Positions 20,454-27,862 of a DNA stretch of 64,000 nucleotides are shown piece after piece (within the stretch, counting starts at the first letter, position 1; each line of letters opens with the position of its first letter). Under the pieces are notes generated by a model, which worked only from the letters and a program-made list of their open reading frames with translations, ran no database searches and was not told the origin of the DNA. This DNA is from Solirubrobacter sp963848475 (GTDB lineage: Bacteria; Actinomycetota; Thermoleophilia; Solirubrobacterales; Solirubrobacteraceae), in the NCBI GenBank assembly GCA_963848475.1, contig CAWKDW010000020.1:62001-126000 (forward strand), written 5' to 3'. Both the position numbers and the translations under genes were made by a program.

Positions 20454-20460
20454 CCTCACG

Positions 20461-20484
20461 AAAACCCCGCTCACGCGGGGTTTT
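20461..20484 (+). terminator. Intrinsic terminator of tRNA-Thr
   Basis: A perfect 10-bp stem, AAAACCCCGC and GCGGGGTTTT, encloses the loop TCAC and ends in four T residues. It starts eight bases after the tRNA. Confidence 0.9.
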
Positions 20485-20629
20485 CGCGTTTCTCGGAGGT
20501 TGTGTTGAAGTGGCGGATCCCGTCCGGGGTGTGGTCGGGGTCGTGTTTTGCCAAGCCGAGCTGCGCCGATACGGGCCGAGTGCACCGATGCTCGCGCCGC
20601 GAGCGACCCAGTGATGCGCGCGTCAAAGG

Positions 20630-20922
20630 CGGGTCGTTCTGGATCTCTCACACCGGCGAGCAGATGCCGGTGCGCTCGCTCGGCAGATCGTCTCCGCGGT
20701 GATGGACCGCGCCGGCAAACGAGACCCGCACGCGTTGCGTCACACCGTCGCCACGCGCCTGTCCGCGATCATCGCCACAACCTCCTTCTCGTCGCCGGCA
20801 TCCTGGGCCACGCCGACGTCACCACTCGATACGCCCGCTCCGGCCTCGGAGACCGTCGAGCGGCACTCGAGGTCTCGCCGACCCAACCGGGCCCGCAACG
20901 GCGGTTACGGGAGTCGCCGTAG
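20630..20922 (+). pseudogene. C-terminal remnant of a tyrosine recombinase (integrase)
   Basis: Tyrosine recombinases integrate and excise mobile DNA, often at tRNA genes. Only the catalytic end remains, in three frames: FWISHTGEQMPVRSL, then RQIVSAVMDRAGKRDPHALR running into the HALRHTVATRL box (the R-x-x-H core), then LLLVAGILGHADVTTRYARS, which carries the second His and a Tyr near the expected place. Frame changes fall near 20686 and 20775. The N-terminal half is absent: nothing integrase-like is readable between the tRNA terminator and 20630. The position directly downstream of tRNA-Thr, same strand, fits an old integration event. No copy of the tRNA 3' end was seen elsewhere in the window. 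Confidence 0.7.
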
Positions 20923-21000
20923 CCGCTGATCGTCGGATGCGACGGCGGCGAATCGTCGCGATCGCTAGCGGCGTCGTTGTCCTATGCGACGCTCTCGAGC

Positions 21001-21399
21001 ATGATCTTGCGATCGTTCGCAGACATCGAGGCTGTGATCCGCTCAAGCTGGTCGGAGAAGACCTGCGATCAAGTGGACCTTCCGGAGTGGTCACCCGAGA
21101 ATCCCGCCCGCGGGCAGTGCGCGGTGACGGCGCTTGTGGTGCAGGATCTCCTCGGTGGCGAGCTCCTCCTCGGCGAGGTCCACAACGGCGACGGCTCCCG
21201 TCAGGGCGTGCACTACTGGAACCGATTCGCCGATGGCGTCGAGGTCGATCTGACCCGCGAGCAGTTCACGCGATCGGAGGTCATCCACGCGCCCACCGTC
21301 GTGGCACGTCCCGCCGATCCGAGCGTTGGACGTCTGGCCCAGCAGTACGAAACGCTCTTCAGCGAAGTGCGGGCCGGGCTGCCACAGCTTCGGCGATAG
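21001..21399 (+). CDS. YunG-family protein
   Basis: The 132-residue product begins MILRSFADIEAVIRSSWSEK and continues with WSPENPARGQCAVTALVVQD, LGGELLLGEVHNGDGSRQGV, HYWNRFADGVEVDLTREQF and QYETLFSEVRAGL. This C-x-(V)TALVVQD...HYWN..(G/L)..DLT pattern defines the small YunG-like family of unknown function. The arrangement of a conserved Cys, His and Asp recalls a papain-like fold, but that is speculation. The ATG at 21001 was chosen; a TTG at 20977 extends the frame by eight residues. It lies between the integrase remnant and the MerR group. Confidence 0.75.
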   Translation: MILRSFADIEAVIRSSWSEKTCDQVDLPEWSPENPARGQCAVTALVVQDLLGGELLLGEVHNGDGSRQGVHYWNRFADGVEVDLTREQFTRSEVIHAPTVVARPADPSVGRLAQQYETLFSEVRAGLPQLRR

Positions 21400-21470
21400 A
21401 GAACGAGTTGCCGCGCGTGGTCCCACCGACGTGGGCGCGTTCGCGAGACGGATGGTGTTCGGAAGCTGGC

Positions 21471-21671
21471 TCAGCAGCGGTGTGCACCTCGGCGCCGGCG
21501 TGCGACGACGAAGCCGACCACGGTCAGCGTCACGACTCCGACGGCAAGCCCGAGCGTGCCGGCGCCGGCGATCAGCCCGCCGCCGAGCGCCGCTCCGGCC
21601 AGCGGCAGCAGCGCGCAACACAGCGCCATCACCAGCGCGCCCGCGCCGACCAGCTTCTGCGGGACGCTCAT
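21471..21671 (-). CDS. Small two-helix membrane protein with a vicinal Cys pair
   Basis: The 66-residue product is almost all membrane: MSVPQKLVGAGALVMALCCA leads into LLPLAGAALGGGL, then a second helix (LGLAVGVVTLTVVGFVV) and a basic tail ARRRRGAHRC. The Cys-Cys pair in helix 1 followed by a Leu-Pro recalls the metal-binding pair of MerT/MerF/MerC mercury transporters, but the protein is too short for a firm call. Its ATG overlaps the stop of the 97-residue gene upstream as ATGA, so both are co-translated and probably under the MerR-type operator. Confidence 0.6.
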   Translation of the reverse strand: MSVPQKLVGAGALVMALCCALLPLAGAALGGGLIAGAGTLGLAVGVVTLTVVGFVVARRRRGAHRC

Positions 21672-21961
21672 CCGAACAACTCCGCGATCACGTCTTGCGC
21701 ATTCTCGGGGCCGGTGATCTCGAGCACCAAAGCGTGCGCACCGCGTGTGAGATCCAGCTTCAGAAACGGGCAGCATCTCGCCTCAGCGGCGATCACAGCG
21801 CGCAAGTCCTCGTCGGTCTCCGCGCTGTCTGAGAACACGAGCCGCACCCCGCCGGCGGTCTGCTCGCGCGAGCGCAGCCCGCGCGTGGCGAGCGCGGTGA
21901 GCTCGTCGGTGCGATGCCGGTGTTCGGCGGGACTCAGGGTGCAGGCGATCGAGTGCTCCAT
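21668..21961 (-). CDS. Small conserved protein with a CCPFL motif, MerR-group member
   Basis: The 97-residue soluble protein reads MEHSIACTLSPAEHRHRTDE at the start and holds IAAEARCCPFLKLDL and HALVLEITGPENAQDVIAEL. I know this R-C-C-P-F-(L/F)...E-(I/V)-x-G-P-E pattern from small actinobacterial proteins near MerR regulators and metal genes; the paired cysteines suggest metal or thiol binding. No enzyme domain is evident. It is the first gene of a minus-strand pair with the two-helix membrane protein, and divergent from merR across a palindromic operator. Function not established. Confidence 0.65.
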   Translation of the reverse strand: MEHSIACTLSPAEHRHRTDELTALATRGLRSREQTAGGVRLVFSDSAETDEDLRAVIAAEARCCPFLKLDLTRGAHALVLEITGPENAQDVIAELFG

Positions 21962-21993
21962 GCGGATCTCCGTCGTCCGGGGGTGGGATCGCC

Positions 21994-22026
21994 ATAGACT
22001 GGATGCTCAAGTCGACTTGAGGTCAA
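21994..22026 (-). promoter_or_regulatory. MerR-type operator and promoter between divergent genes
   Basis: CTCAAGTCGACTTGAG at 22006-22021 is a perfect 16-bp palindrome. On the minus strand it sits between TTGACC (22026-22021) and a -10-like AGTCTA/TCTATG near 22000-21993, with an over-long spacer of about 20 bases. That is the classic layout that MerR-family activators correct by twisting DNA. The minus-strand genes at 21961 and 21671 are the likely targets; merR itself starts 15-30 bases to the right. Confidence 0.75.
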
Positions 22027-22035
22027 GGGGCGTTC

Positions 22036-22476
22036 GTGGACGACACCGAGATGCGTATCGGAGAGGTAGCCCGGCGGGCCGGGGTGCGCGTGTCACTGCT
22101 GCGCTACTACGAGGACGTCGGCCTGCTGCCCGAGGCGCCGCGCGTGAGTGGCCAGCGTCGCTACGACGAGAGCGTCCTGCGTCGCCTGGCGGTCATCGAC
22201 GTCGCTCAGCGCGCCGGGCTGACGTTGGTGGAGATCCGCGAGCTCGTCGAGCACGGCAACGACCCGATGAACGAGCGGCTGCGCGAGCTCGCCGCGCGGC
22301 GCCTGCCCGAGATCGACGCGCTGATCGAGCGCGCCCAGCGCGTGCGCACCTGGCTGGCCGACGCCAGCACCTGCAGCTGCCAGCGCATCGACGACTGCGC
22401 CCTGTTCGACGACCCGCCGCTGCCGCCAACCAGACCCGCCCGGCCGCTGGCCAGCACGCACGTCGTCGCGCCGTGA
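22036..22476 (+). CDS. MerR-family transcriptional regulator with a C-terminal Cys cluster
   Basis: The product (146 residues from GTG 22036, or 141 from ATG 22051) has the MerR winged helix: RIGEVARRAGVRVSLLRYYE, DVGLLPEAPRVSGQRRYDE, then the dimerisation helix. Near residue 117 it has STCSCQRIDDCALF, a C-x-C-x5-C cluster like the metal or [2Fe-2S] site of SoxR/ZntR-type members, so it probably senses a metal, thiol or redox signal. The start ATG 22051 begins MRIGEVARR, the typical N-terminus. A palindromic operator lies directly upstream, and the ynfA-like gene follows with a GTGA overlap. Confidence 0.88.
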   Translation: MDDTEMRIGEVARRAGVRVSLLRYYEDVGLLPEAPRVSGQRRYDESVLRRLAVIDVAQRAGLTLVEIRELVEHGNDPMNERLRELAARRLPEIDALIERAQRVRTWLADASTCSCQRIDDCALFDDPPLPPTRPARPLASTHVVAP

Positions 22477-22809
22477 CACTGCGCTCGATCGGCCTGTTCA
22501 TTGCCGCCGCCGTGGCCGAGATCGGCGGCGCGTACCTGATGTGGCAAGCCATCAAGGAAGGCCGCGGCCTGTGGTTCGCGCTCGCCGGAGGCGCTCGCCC
22601 TCGCCGGCTACGGCGCGATCGCCGCTCTCCAACCCGACGCCAACTTCGGACGCGTGCTCGCCGCCTACGGCGGCGTGTTCATCATCGGGTCGCTGCTCTG
22701 GGGCATGGCCTTCGACGGCTTTCGCCCCGACCGCTACGACATCGCCGGCGCGCTCGTCTGCGCGATCGGCGTCGCGATGATCATGTACGCCCCACGCGGC
22801 GCCAACTGA
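22473..22809 (+). CDS. YnfA/UPF0060 small membrane protein, one frame change
   Basis: YnfA proteins are four-helix membrane proteins of about 110 residues, related in shape to small multidrug transporters. The sequence reads LRSIGLFIAAAVAEIGGAYL, MWQAIKEGRGLWFALAGG, then in the next frame LALAGYGAIAALQPDANFGR, VLAAYGGVFIIGSLLWGMAF and DGFRPDRYDIAGALVCAIGV. One surplus base near 22592 explains the break. The GTG start overlaps the merR stop as GTGA, so it is co-transcribed with the regulator and probably part of the same stress response. Confidence 0.85.
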
Positions 22810-23015
22810 CCGAACGGCCGCTTCTGGATCCCCTCCAAGCTCACGGCTCGGCCGACGACCTCACCCCGCCGGCGACCGGAAGGAGTCGTCGCGGACGTGC
22901 TCAGATCGTCGAGAAGCGTTGCTTCGCCGATCGCCGCCTCGGGTGCGGCGAAGCAGCGCCCCGATCGGGCGCCGCTTGGCCGGCAGGCGCCCGAGCGGCG
23001 GGAGGTCTCCGCGTG

Positions 23016-23257
23016 CTACCAGTTGGCGCCCTTGACCGTCTTGGCGAGCGTGGAGACGCACCTGCCGAACGCGTTGCGGCCCTTCGGGCCGGTGCCGTAC
23101 TCGTGGGTGAACGCCGCGCGGCTAGCAGCGGTTCTTCCGCGCTCGGCGTCACAAGGACGCCACTGCCCGCAAGAGCGCAGCCAGGACCTGCCGCCTGAGC
23201 GGACATCGGCGTGGCCAGCGCGCCGAGCACGCCGGCGAAGATCACGAGTTTGCGCAT
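23016..23257 (-). CDS. Small secreted cysteine-containing protein, one frame change
   Basis: An AGGAGG ribosome site eight bases upstream leads to ATG 23257 and the signal peptide MRKLVIFAGVLGALATPMSA. In a second frame the mature part reads RPCDAERGRT, then FTHEYGTGPKGRNAFGRCVS and TLAKTVKGANW before the stop at 23016. The C-x-A-E-R ... Y-G-T-x(4-5)-N-A-F-G-x-C-V-S pattern occurs in tiny secreted proteins of this bacterial class. One missing base near 23190 joins the parts, giving about 80 residues. Two cysteines could form one disulphide. Function unknown. The repaired gene is too short and broken to appear as one open frame. Confidence 0.6.
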
Positions 23258-23460
23258 TCCGTGCCTCCTGTCGTTACAAAGTGCATCCACAGGGCGCAAG
23301 GTTGGAACTACGTCGCCCTAGACGCATCTGCGAGCCGCGCAGGAACGCCGGCGGGCTCGGGTCGACCGGTCCGCCGTTGACGGTGTAGCCGCCCTGGAAA
23401 CCCGCGTTCGGGTTTGCGGGATTCGTCGTTCGCGGGGGTCTCCCTCAGGCGCACCGGCGA
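23258..23460 (-). other. Gene-free stretch with a possible coding scrap
   Basis: One minus-strand frame reads GFQGGYTVNGGPVDPSPPAF then LRGSQMRLG, which looks protein-like but has neither a clear start nor a recognisable family. It may be the end of a lost gene. Confidence 0.25.
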
Positions 23461-24692
23461 CTATGCGCCGGCGCGAGGCTGCGGCAGGATGATCTCGAAG
23501 CGCGCCGGACGCGGGCGGACGAGGATCAGCCTTCCGCCGTCGGCTTCCACGAGCGCTCGGGCGAGTGACAGGCCCAGTCCGGTGGAGCCGGCCGTGGAGA
23601 CGTCGCGGTCGAAGATCGCGCGCTCGACCGCGCTGGGGACGCCCGCGCCGTCATCCTCGACGGCGAGCACGCTGCGACCGTCGACGACCGCGGCATGAAC
23701 GCGGGTTGTCCCGTCGCCGTGGTGCAGTGCGTTCTCGAGTAGTACGTCGAGTGCCTGGGCGACGCCTCCTGGGCTCACCCGCGCCGGGAGCGGCGTTCCG
23801 CCGGTGAGCTGCAGCTCACGGCCCTCGCGGGCGAAGACCGGTTGCCAGGCGGTCGTGTGCTCGCGGGCCAGGTACGCGAGGTCGATGTCGCGGGGCTGGC
23901 CGATGTCGCCGGCGCGGGCAAGGGCGAGCAGGTCGGTGACCGTGCGCTCGAGCCGGTCGGCGACGCGCAGTGTGGCCTCAAGTTCCTCGCGAGCCGCCGC
24001 GGGGTCGTCGAGCGTGGCGAGTTCGTCGAGCCGCAGTCGCATCGCGGTCAGAGGGGTGCGCAACTGATGAGAGACGTTGGCCGAGAACTCGCGCTGGCGG
24101 CCGACGAGTCGGGCGATCTGGACGGCCGCGGCATCCAGCGCGGTCGCGACGCGATCGAACTCCGGCAGGTCGAGGTGGCCGGTTCGTGCGGAGAAGTCGC
24201 CCTCCCCGAGCCGGTCCGAGGTGGCCACAAGCCGTTGCAGCGGGCGGGAGAACCGGCGTGCTTGGAGCGCGGCGAGTCCGACGGCGGCGCCCGTGCCGAG
24301 GATCGCGAGCCCCCCGACGAGGAGCCAGACCTGGCGCCGCCGCCGCGTGACCTCGGCGGCGGAGCCGTAGACGGTGACGCGCACGCCCTGGGTCGCACCG
24401 GAGCGTGCCGCCAGCAGATTGCCGGCCGGCGGTCGTCCGACCCGGACGCGGGTCGTCCCGGAGACCACGACGGCCGAGTGGCCGCGCCGCAACCAGGGGG
24501 CGAGGGCGGCGGCGGTGCGCGCGGGCGACGTCTGGTCGTCCACCGCCGCGGCGATCCCGTCGGCCTCTCGCTCCAGGCGGCTCAGCGCGTCGCCTCTGGC
24601 GCGCGCGCTCTCGACGATTCCGAGTGGGATCCCGAGTACGAGCACCGCCGCGAGCGCGATCAGCGCCGTGGTGGCGATCAGCTGGCGGCGCA

Positions 24693-24693
<1 letters not shown>
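23461..24693 (-). CDS. Sensor histidine kinase of a two-component system
   Basis: The 410-residue membrane kinase has TM1 (residues 5-28), an extracytoplasmic sensor of about 90 residues, TM2 (VWLLVGGLAILGTGAAVGLA) and a HAMP segment. HisKA follows with FSANVSHQLRTPLTAMRLRL (phospho-His in S-H-Q-L-R-T-P), then the ATPase domain with N box DVLLENALHHGDG, G1 VEDDGAGVP, and G2 STGLGLSLARALVEADGG. All catalytic boxes are intact. The ATG overlaps the regulator's stop as TGATG. It probably senses a signal for the divergent redox genes, but the sensor domain gives no clue to the ligand. Confidence 0.9.
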
Positions 24694-25346
<653 letters not shown>

Positions 25347-25352
25347 GGACCG

Positions 25353-25383
25353 ATCCTATGCCCCGTCTAGCGGCCTTGACCAA
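25353..25383 (-). promoter_or_regulatory. Promoter of the two-component system
   Basis: On the minus strand TAGGAT (25358-25353) lies six bases from the GTG start; TGGTCA or TTGGTC stands 18-19 bases upstream of it as a -35. The first base of the message would be at or beside the start codon. Confidence 0.5.
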
Positions 25384-25542
25384 ACCTTTGCCATTCCCGT
25401 GCCGGCCCGTTGCACGTCGCAACGACACTTCGAGCATGCACTCCTCCATCGAGTCGCCCTCCGTCCCCCGTGCCCAGGTCGCGCTCGCCGGAGCACGCTG
25501 ATCCCGGCCGAACCGTCACCCCCGGGCCGCGACCCCACCACG

Positions 25543-25881
25543 ATGCCGCCCCGGCCGGGCTTGGGCGCACGCGTCCAAGCGCGCGACGACGCCGTTCGCC
25601 GGACCCGAACGATCGTGGCCGGGGTCGCGGCCGGGGCCGTGGCGCTGTCGGGGTTGCTGTCGGTCGTCGCCGCCCAGGCCTTCAACGGTCATCAACGACG
25701 CCCTCCTGGCACCGCCACCTCGCCGTCGGCGCGCGTGTCGCGTGTGCCCTCGCCAGATCACATCCCGCCGATCGCCGGCGACCCGGCGCCGCTGCAACCG
25801 TCCGAACAGCCACCGGCGGCGGCGGCGCCGCCGCCGGCCTCAGCGCCCGCGCCGGAGCCGCAGGTCTCGGGGGGCTCGTGA
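25543..25881 (+). CDS. Small Pro-rich membrane protein heading the redox operon
   Basis: The 112-residue product has a basic N-terminus, one transmembrane helix (TIVAGVAAGAVALSGLLSVV, about residues 23-43) and a Pro/Ala-rich tail to its end at QVSGGS. The tail has no FMN-binding domain and no S/T-G-A-S/T flavinylation motif. In related loci an FMN-binding protein often sits here, so this may be a reduced partner or an anchor; that is inference. It overlaps apbE by GTGA. A 21-codon frame at 25436-25501 upstream (MHSSIESPSVPRAQVALAGA) could be a leader peptide, but nothing supports its translation. Confidence 0.6.
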   Translation: MPPRPGLGARVQARDDAVRRTRTIVAGVAAGAVALSGLLSVVAAQAFNGHQRRPPGTATSPSARVSRVPSPDHIPPIAGDPAPLQPSEQPPAAAAPPPASAPAPEPQVSGGS

Positions 25882-26798
25882 CCGCTTCGTGCTGGTCAGC
25901 GCTAGGCACGACCGCCGGCCTGGTCGTCAACGGCGGGGACCACCGCACAGCGCGACGCGGCGTGGAAGCCGTGCTGTCGGAGATCGACGCGGCTTGTAGT
26001 CGCTTCCGCGCAGACTCCGAGCTGGCCTCGGTCAACGCCGCGCGAGGCCGGCCGGTGCGAGTTTCGCCGCTCATGCTCGACGCTGTCGCGGTCGCTCTGC
26101 GGGCGGCCGCGCTCACCGGCGGGGCGGTCGACCCGACAATCGGAGCGGCGCTCGTGCTGGCCGGGTACGACCGCGACTTCGGCGCCATGCGCGACACGCC
26201 GGCCCCTCGGCTGCGCGCGGCGCGCGTCGCCGGCTGGCGCGTCGTCGAGCTCGACCGCGTCGCCGGCACGGTCCGCGTACCCGCCGGGGTGCGACTGGAT
26301 CTCGGGGCGACGGCGAAGGCCTACGCGGCTGATCTCGCCGCCGAGCGCGCCCTCGCGGCCGGCGACGCGGCCGGCGTGCTGGTCAACCTCGGCGGCGACA
26401 TCGCGACCGCCGGTGTCGCACCGGCGGGCGGCTGGGCCGTGCGCGTGGCTGACAGCCATCGCGCCGGCGCCGGTGAGGCCGGACAGGACATACGGATCGC
26501 CTCCGGCGCGCTCGCGACGTCGAGCACGACGGTCCGGCGCTGGCGCTGTCGCGACGGCGCCGCGCATCACATCATCGACCCGCGCACCGGGAACCCGGCC
26601 GTCGAGCATTGGCGCACGGTCTCGGTCACGGCGCTCACCTGCGTCGACGCCAACGTCGCGTCCACCGCGGCGATCGTGCTCGGTCCAGTCGCCGCGATAT
26701 GGCTAGACGCCCGCGACCTGCCGGCGCGGTTGATCGCGGTGGACGGCACGGTCACCACCGTCGCCGGGTGGCCGGCCGAGGCTGCGGTGGCCGCGTGA
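25878..26798 (+). CDS. apbE: FAD:protein FMN transferase
   Basis: ApbE attaches FMN covalently to Ser/Thr of partner proteins using FAD, usually for membrane electron carriers. The 306-residue product shows CSRFRADSELASVNAARGR, AALTGGAVDPTIGAALVLAG, LDLGATAKAYAADLAAERAL, GVLVNLGGDIATAGVAPAGG, GALATSSTTVRRW and AHHIIDPRTGNPAVEHW, all diagnostic and in order. No signal peptide or lipobox is present, as in many actinobacterial members. It is the second gene of a chain with GTGA overlaps on both sides. No obvious flavin acceptor is encoded nearby. Confidence 0.93.
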   Translation: MTASCWSALGTTAGLVVNGGDHRTARRGVEAVLSEIDAACSRFRADSELASVNAARGRPVRVSPLMLDAVAVALRAAALTGGAVDPTIGAALVLAGYDRDFGAMRDTPAPRLRAARVAGWRVVELDRVAGTVRVPAGVRLDLGATAKAYAADLAAERALAAGDAAGVLVNLGGDIATAGVAPAGGWAVRVADSHRAGAGEAGQDIRIASGALATSSTTVRRWRCRDGAAHHIIDPRTGNPAVEHWRTVSVTALTCVDANVASTAAIVLGPVAAIWLDARDLPARLIAVDGTVTTVAGWPAEAAVAA

Positions 26799-27862
26799 TC
26801 GCCGTCGCGGGCCCCTCGCCGCTCTGGTACCTCAGCCGCGCGACCGGGATCGTCACGCTCGTGCTGCTGACGGCGAGCGTCGTTCTGGGCGTGCTGCAGG
26901 TTCTGCGCTGGGCACCGGCCGGAACGCCGCGCTTCGTGGTCGTCTCCCTGCACCGCGCGATCTCCTTGCTCGTCGTCGCGCTGCTCGCGGCGCACGTCAT
27001 CACCGCGGTGCTCGATCCGTTCGCCCCGATCCGCCTGCTCGACGCGGTGCTGCCATTCGCCGGCGCCTACCGCCCGCTGTGGCTGGGGCTCGGCGCGTGC
27101 GCCTGCGACCTGCTCCTCGCGCTGACCGTGACGAGCCTCGTCCGACGGCGGTTGGGGCTTCGCGCCTGGCGGGTCGTGCACTGGTCGGCCTACGCGTGCT
27201 GGCCGATCGCCCTGCTGCACGGCTGGGGGACTGGCTCAGATACCCGGACCACCTGGATGCTCGCGATCACGCTCGGCTGCGCCTCGGCGGTACTGGCCGC
27301 GGTCGCCTGGCGGCTCGCGAGCGGCTGGCCCGGACAGGGCCGCGTGCGGGTCGCGGCGATCGCGGGCGTCGTCACGGCGATCGCGTTCGCGGCGGTCTGG
27401 CTGCCGCGCGGTCCGCTCGCCGGCGGCTGGGCTCGCCGCTCTGGAACGCCGCCGACGCTGCTCGCGAGCGCGGCTGCTGTCCGCGCGACGCGCCTGGACT
27501 TCTCGCGGCCGTTCACGGCCGCATTGCGTGGCACGGTCCGGGAAGGGATGAGCGCCGGCGGCTCGGCGGTCGTAGACCTGCGCATGCGACTCCGTGGTGA
27601 CGTCGCGGGCGTGCTTCGCGTGCGCGTCGCGGGCGATCCCGCTCCCGGGGGCGGCGTGATCATGCGCCGCAGCGCCGTCAGCCTCACCGCTCCAGGCGCG
27701 GCCGAGCCGCTGCAGGGTCGGATCGACGCGCTCGACGGATCCACCTTGGACGCCCGCGTGGGTTCCTCCGACGGACGCGCGGTGCGGCTGCACGTCGAGC
27801 TGGCCCTGGGTGACGAGACGGCGTCCGGGACCGTGTCGGGCCGGCCGATCAAGGTCCGATGA
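26795..27862 (+). CDS. Ferric-reductase-like heme membrane protein with an extracytoplasmic tail
   Basis: The 355-residue product has six transmembrane helices of the ferric-reductase-like (FRD/MsrQ-type) fold. Candidate heme ligands are the His in SLHRAISLL, AAHVITAVL, RVVHWSAYA and LLHGWGTG, one pair on each side of the bilayer. It lacks FAD and NAD domains, so it must receive electrons from another protein. The last 130 residues (from LDFSRPFTAALRGTVREGMS) follow the sixth helix as a beta-rich domain with no family I recognise; no flavinylation motif is seen. GTG 26795 overlaps apbE, and the stop overlaps the NuoF-like gene as ATGA. Confidence 0.85.
   Translation: MIAVAGPSPLWYLSRATGIVTLVLLTASVVLGVLQVLRWAPAGTPRFVVVSLHRAISLLVVALLAAHVITAVLDPFAPIRLLDAVLPFAGAYRPLWLGLGACACDLLLALTVTSLVRRRLGLRAWRVVHWSAYACWPIALLHGWGTGSDTRTTWMLAITLGCASAVLAAVAWRLASGWPGQGRVRVAAIAGVVTAIAFAAVWLPRGPLAGGWARRSGTPPTLLASAAAVRATRLDFSRPFTAALRGTVREGMSAGGSAVVDLRMRLRGDVAGVLRVRVAGDPAPGGGVIMRRSAVSLTAPGAAEPLQGRIDALDGSTLDARVGSSDGRAVRLHVELALGDETASGTVSGRPIKVR

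Noticed and set aside
20937..23198. 753-codon plus-strand open frame
   Set aside because: It overlaps the YunG, MerR and YnfA genes in other frames and shows no domain.
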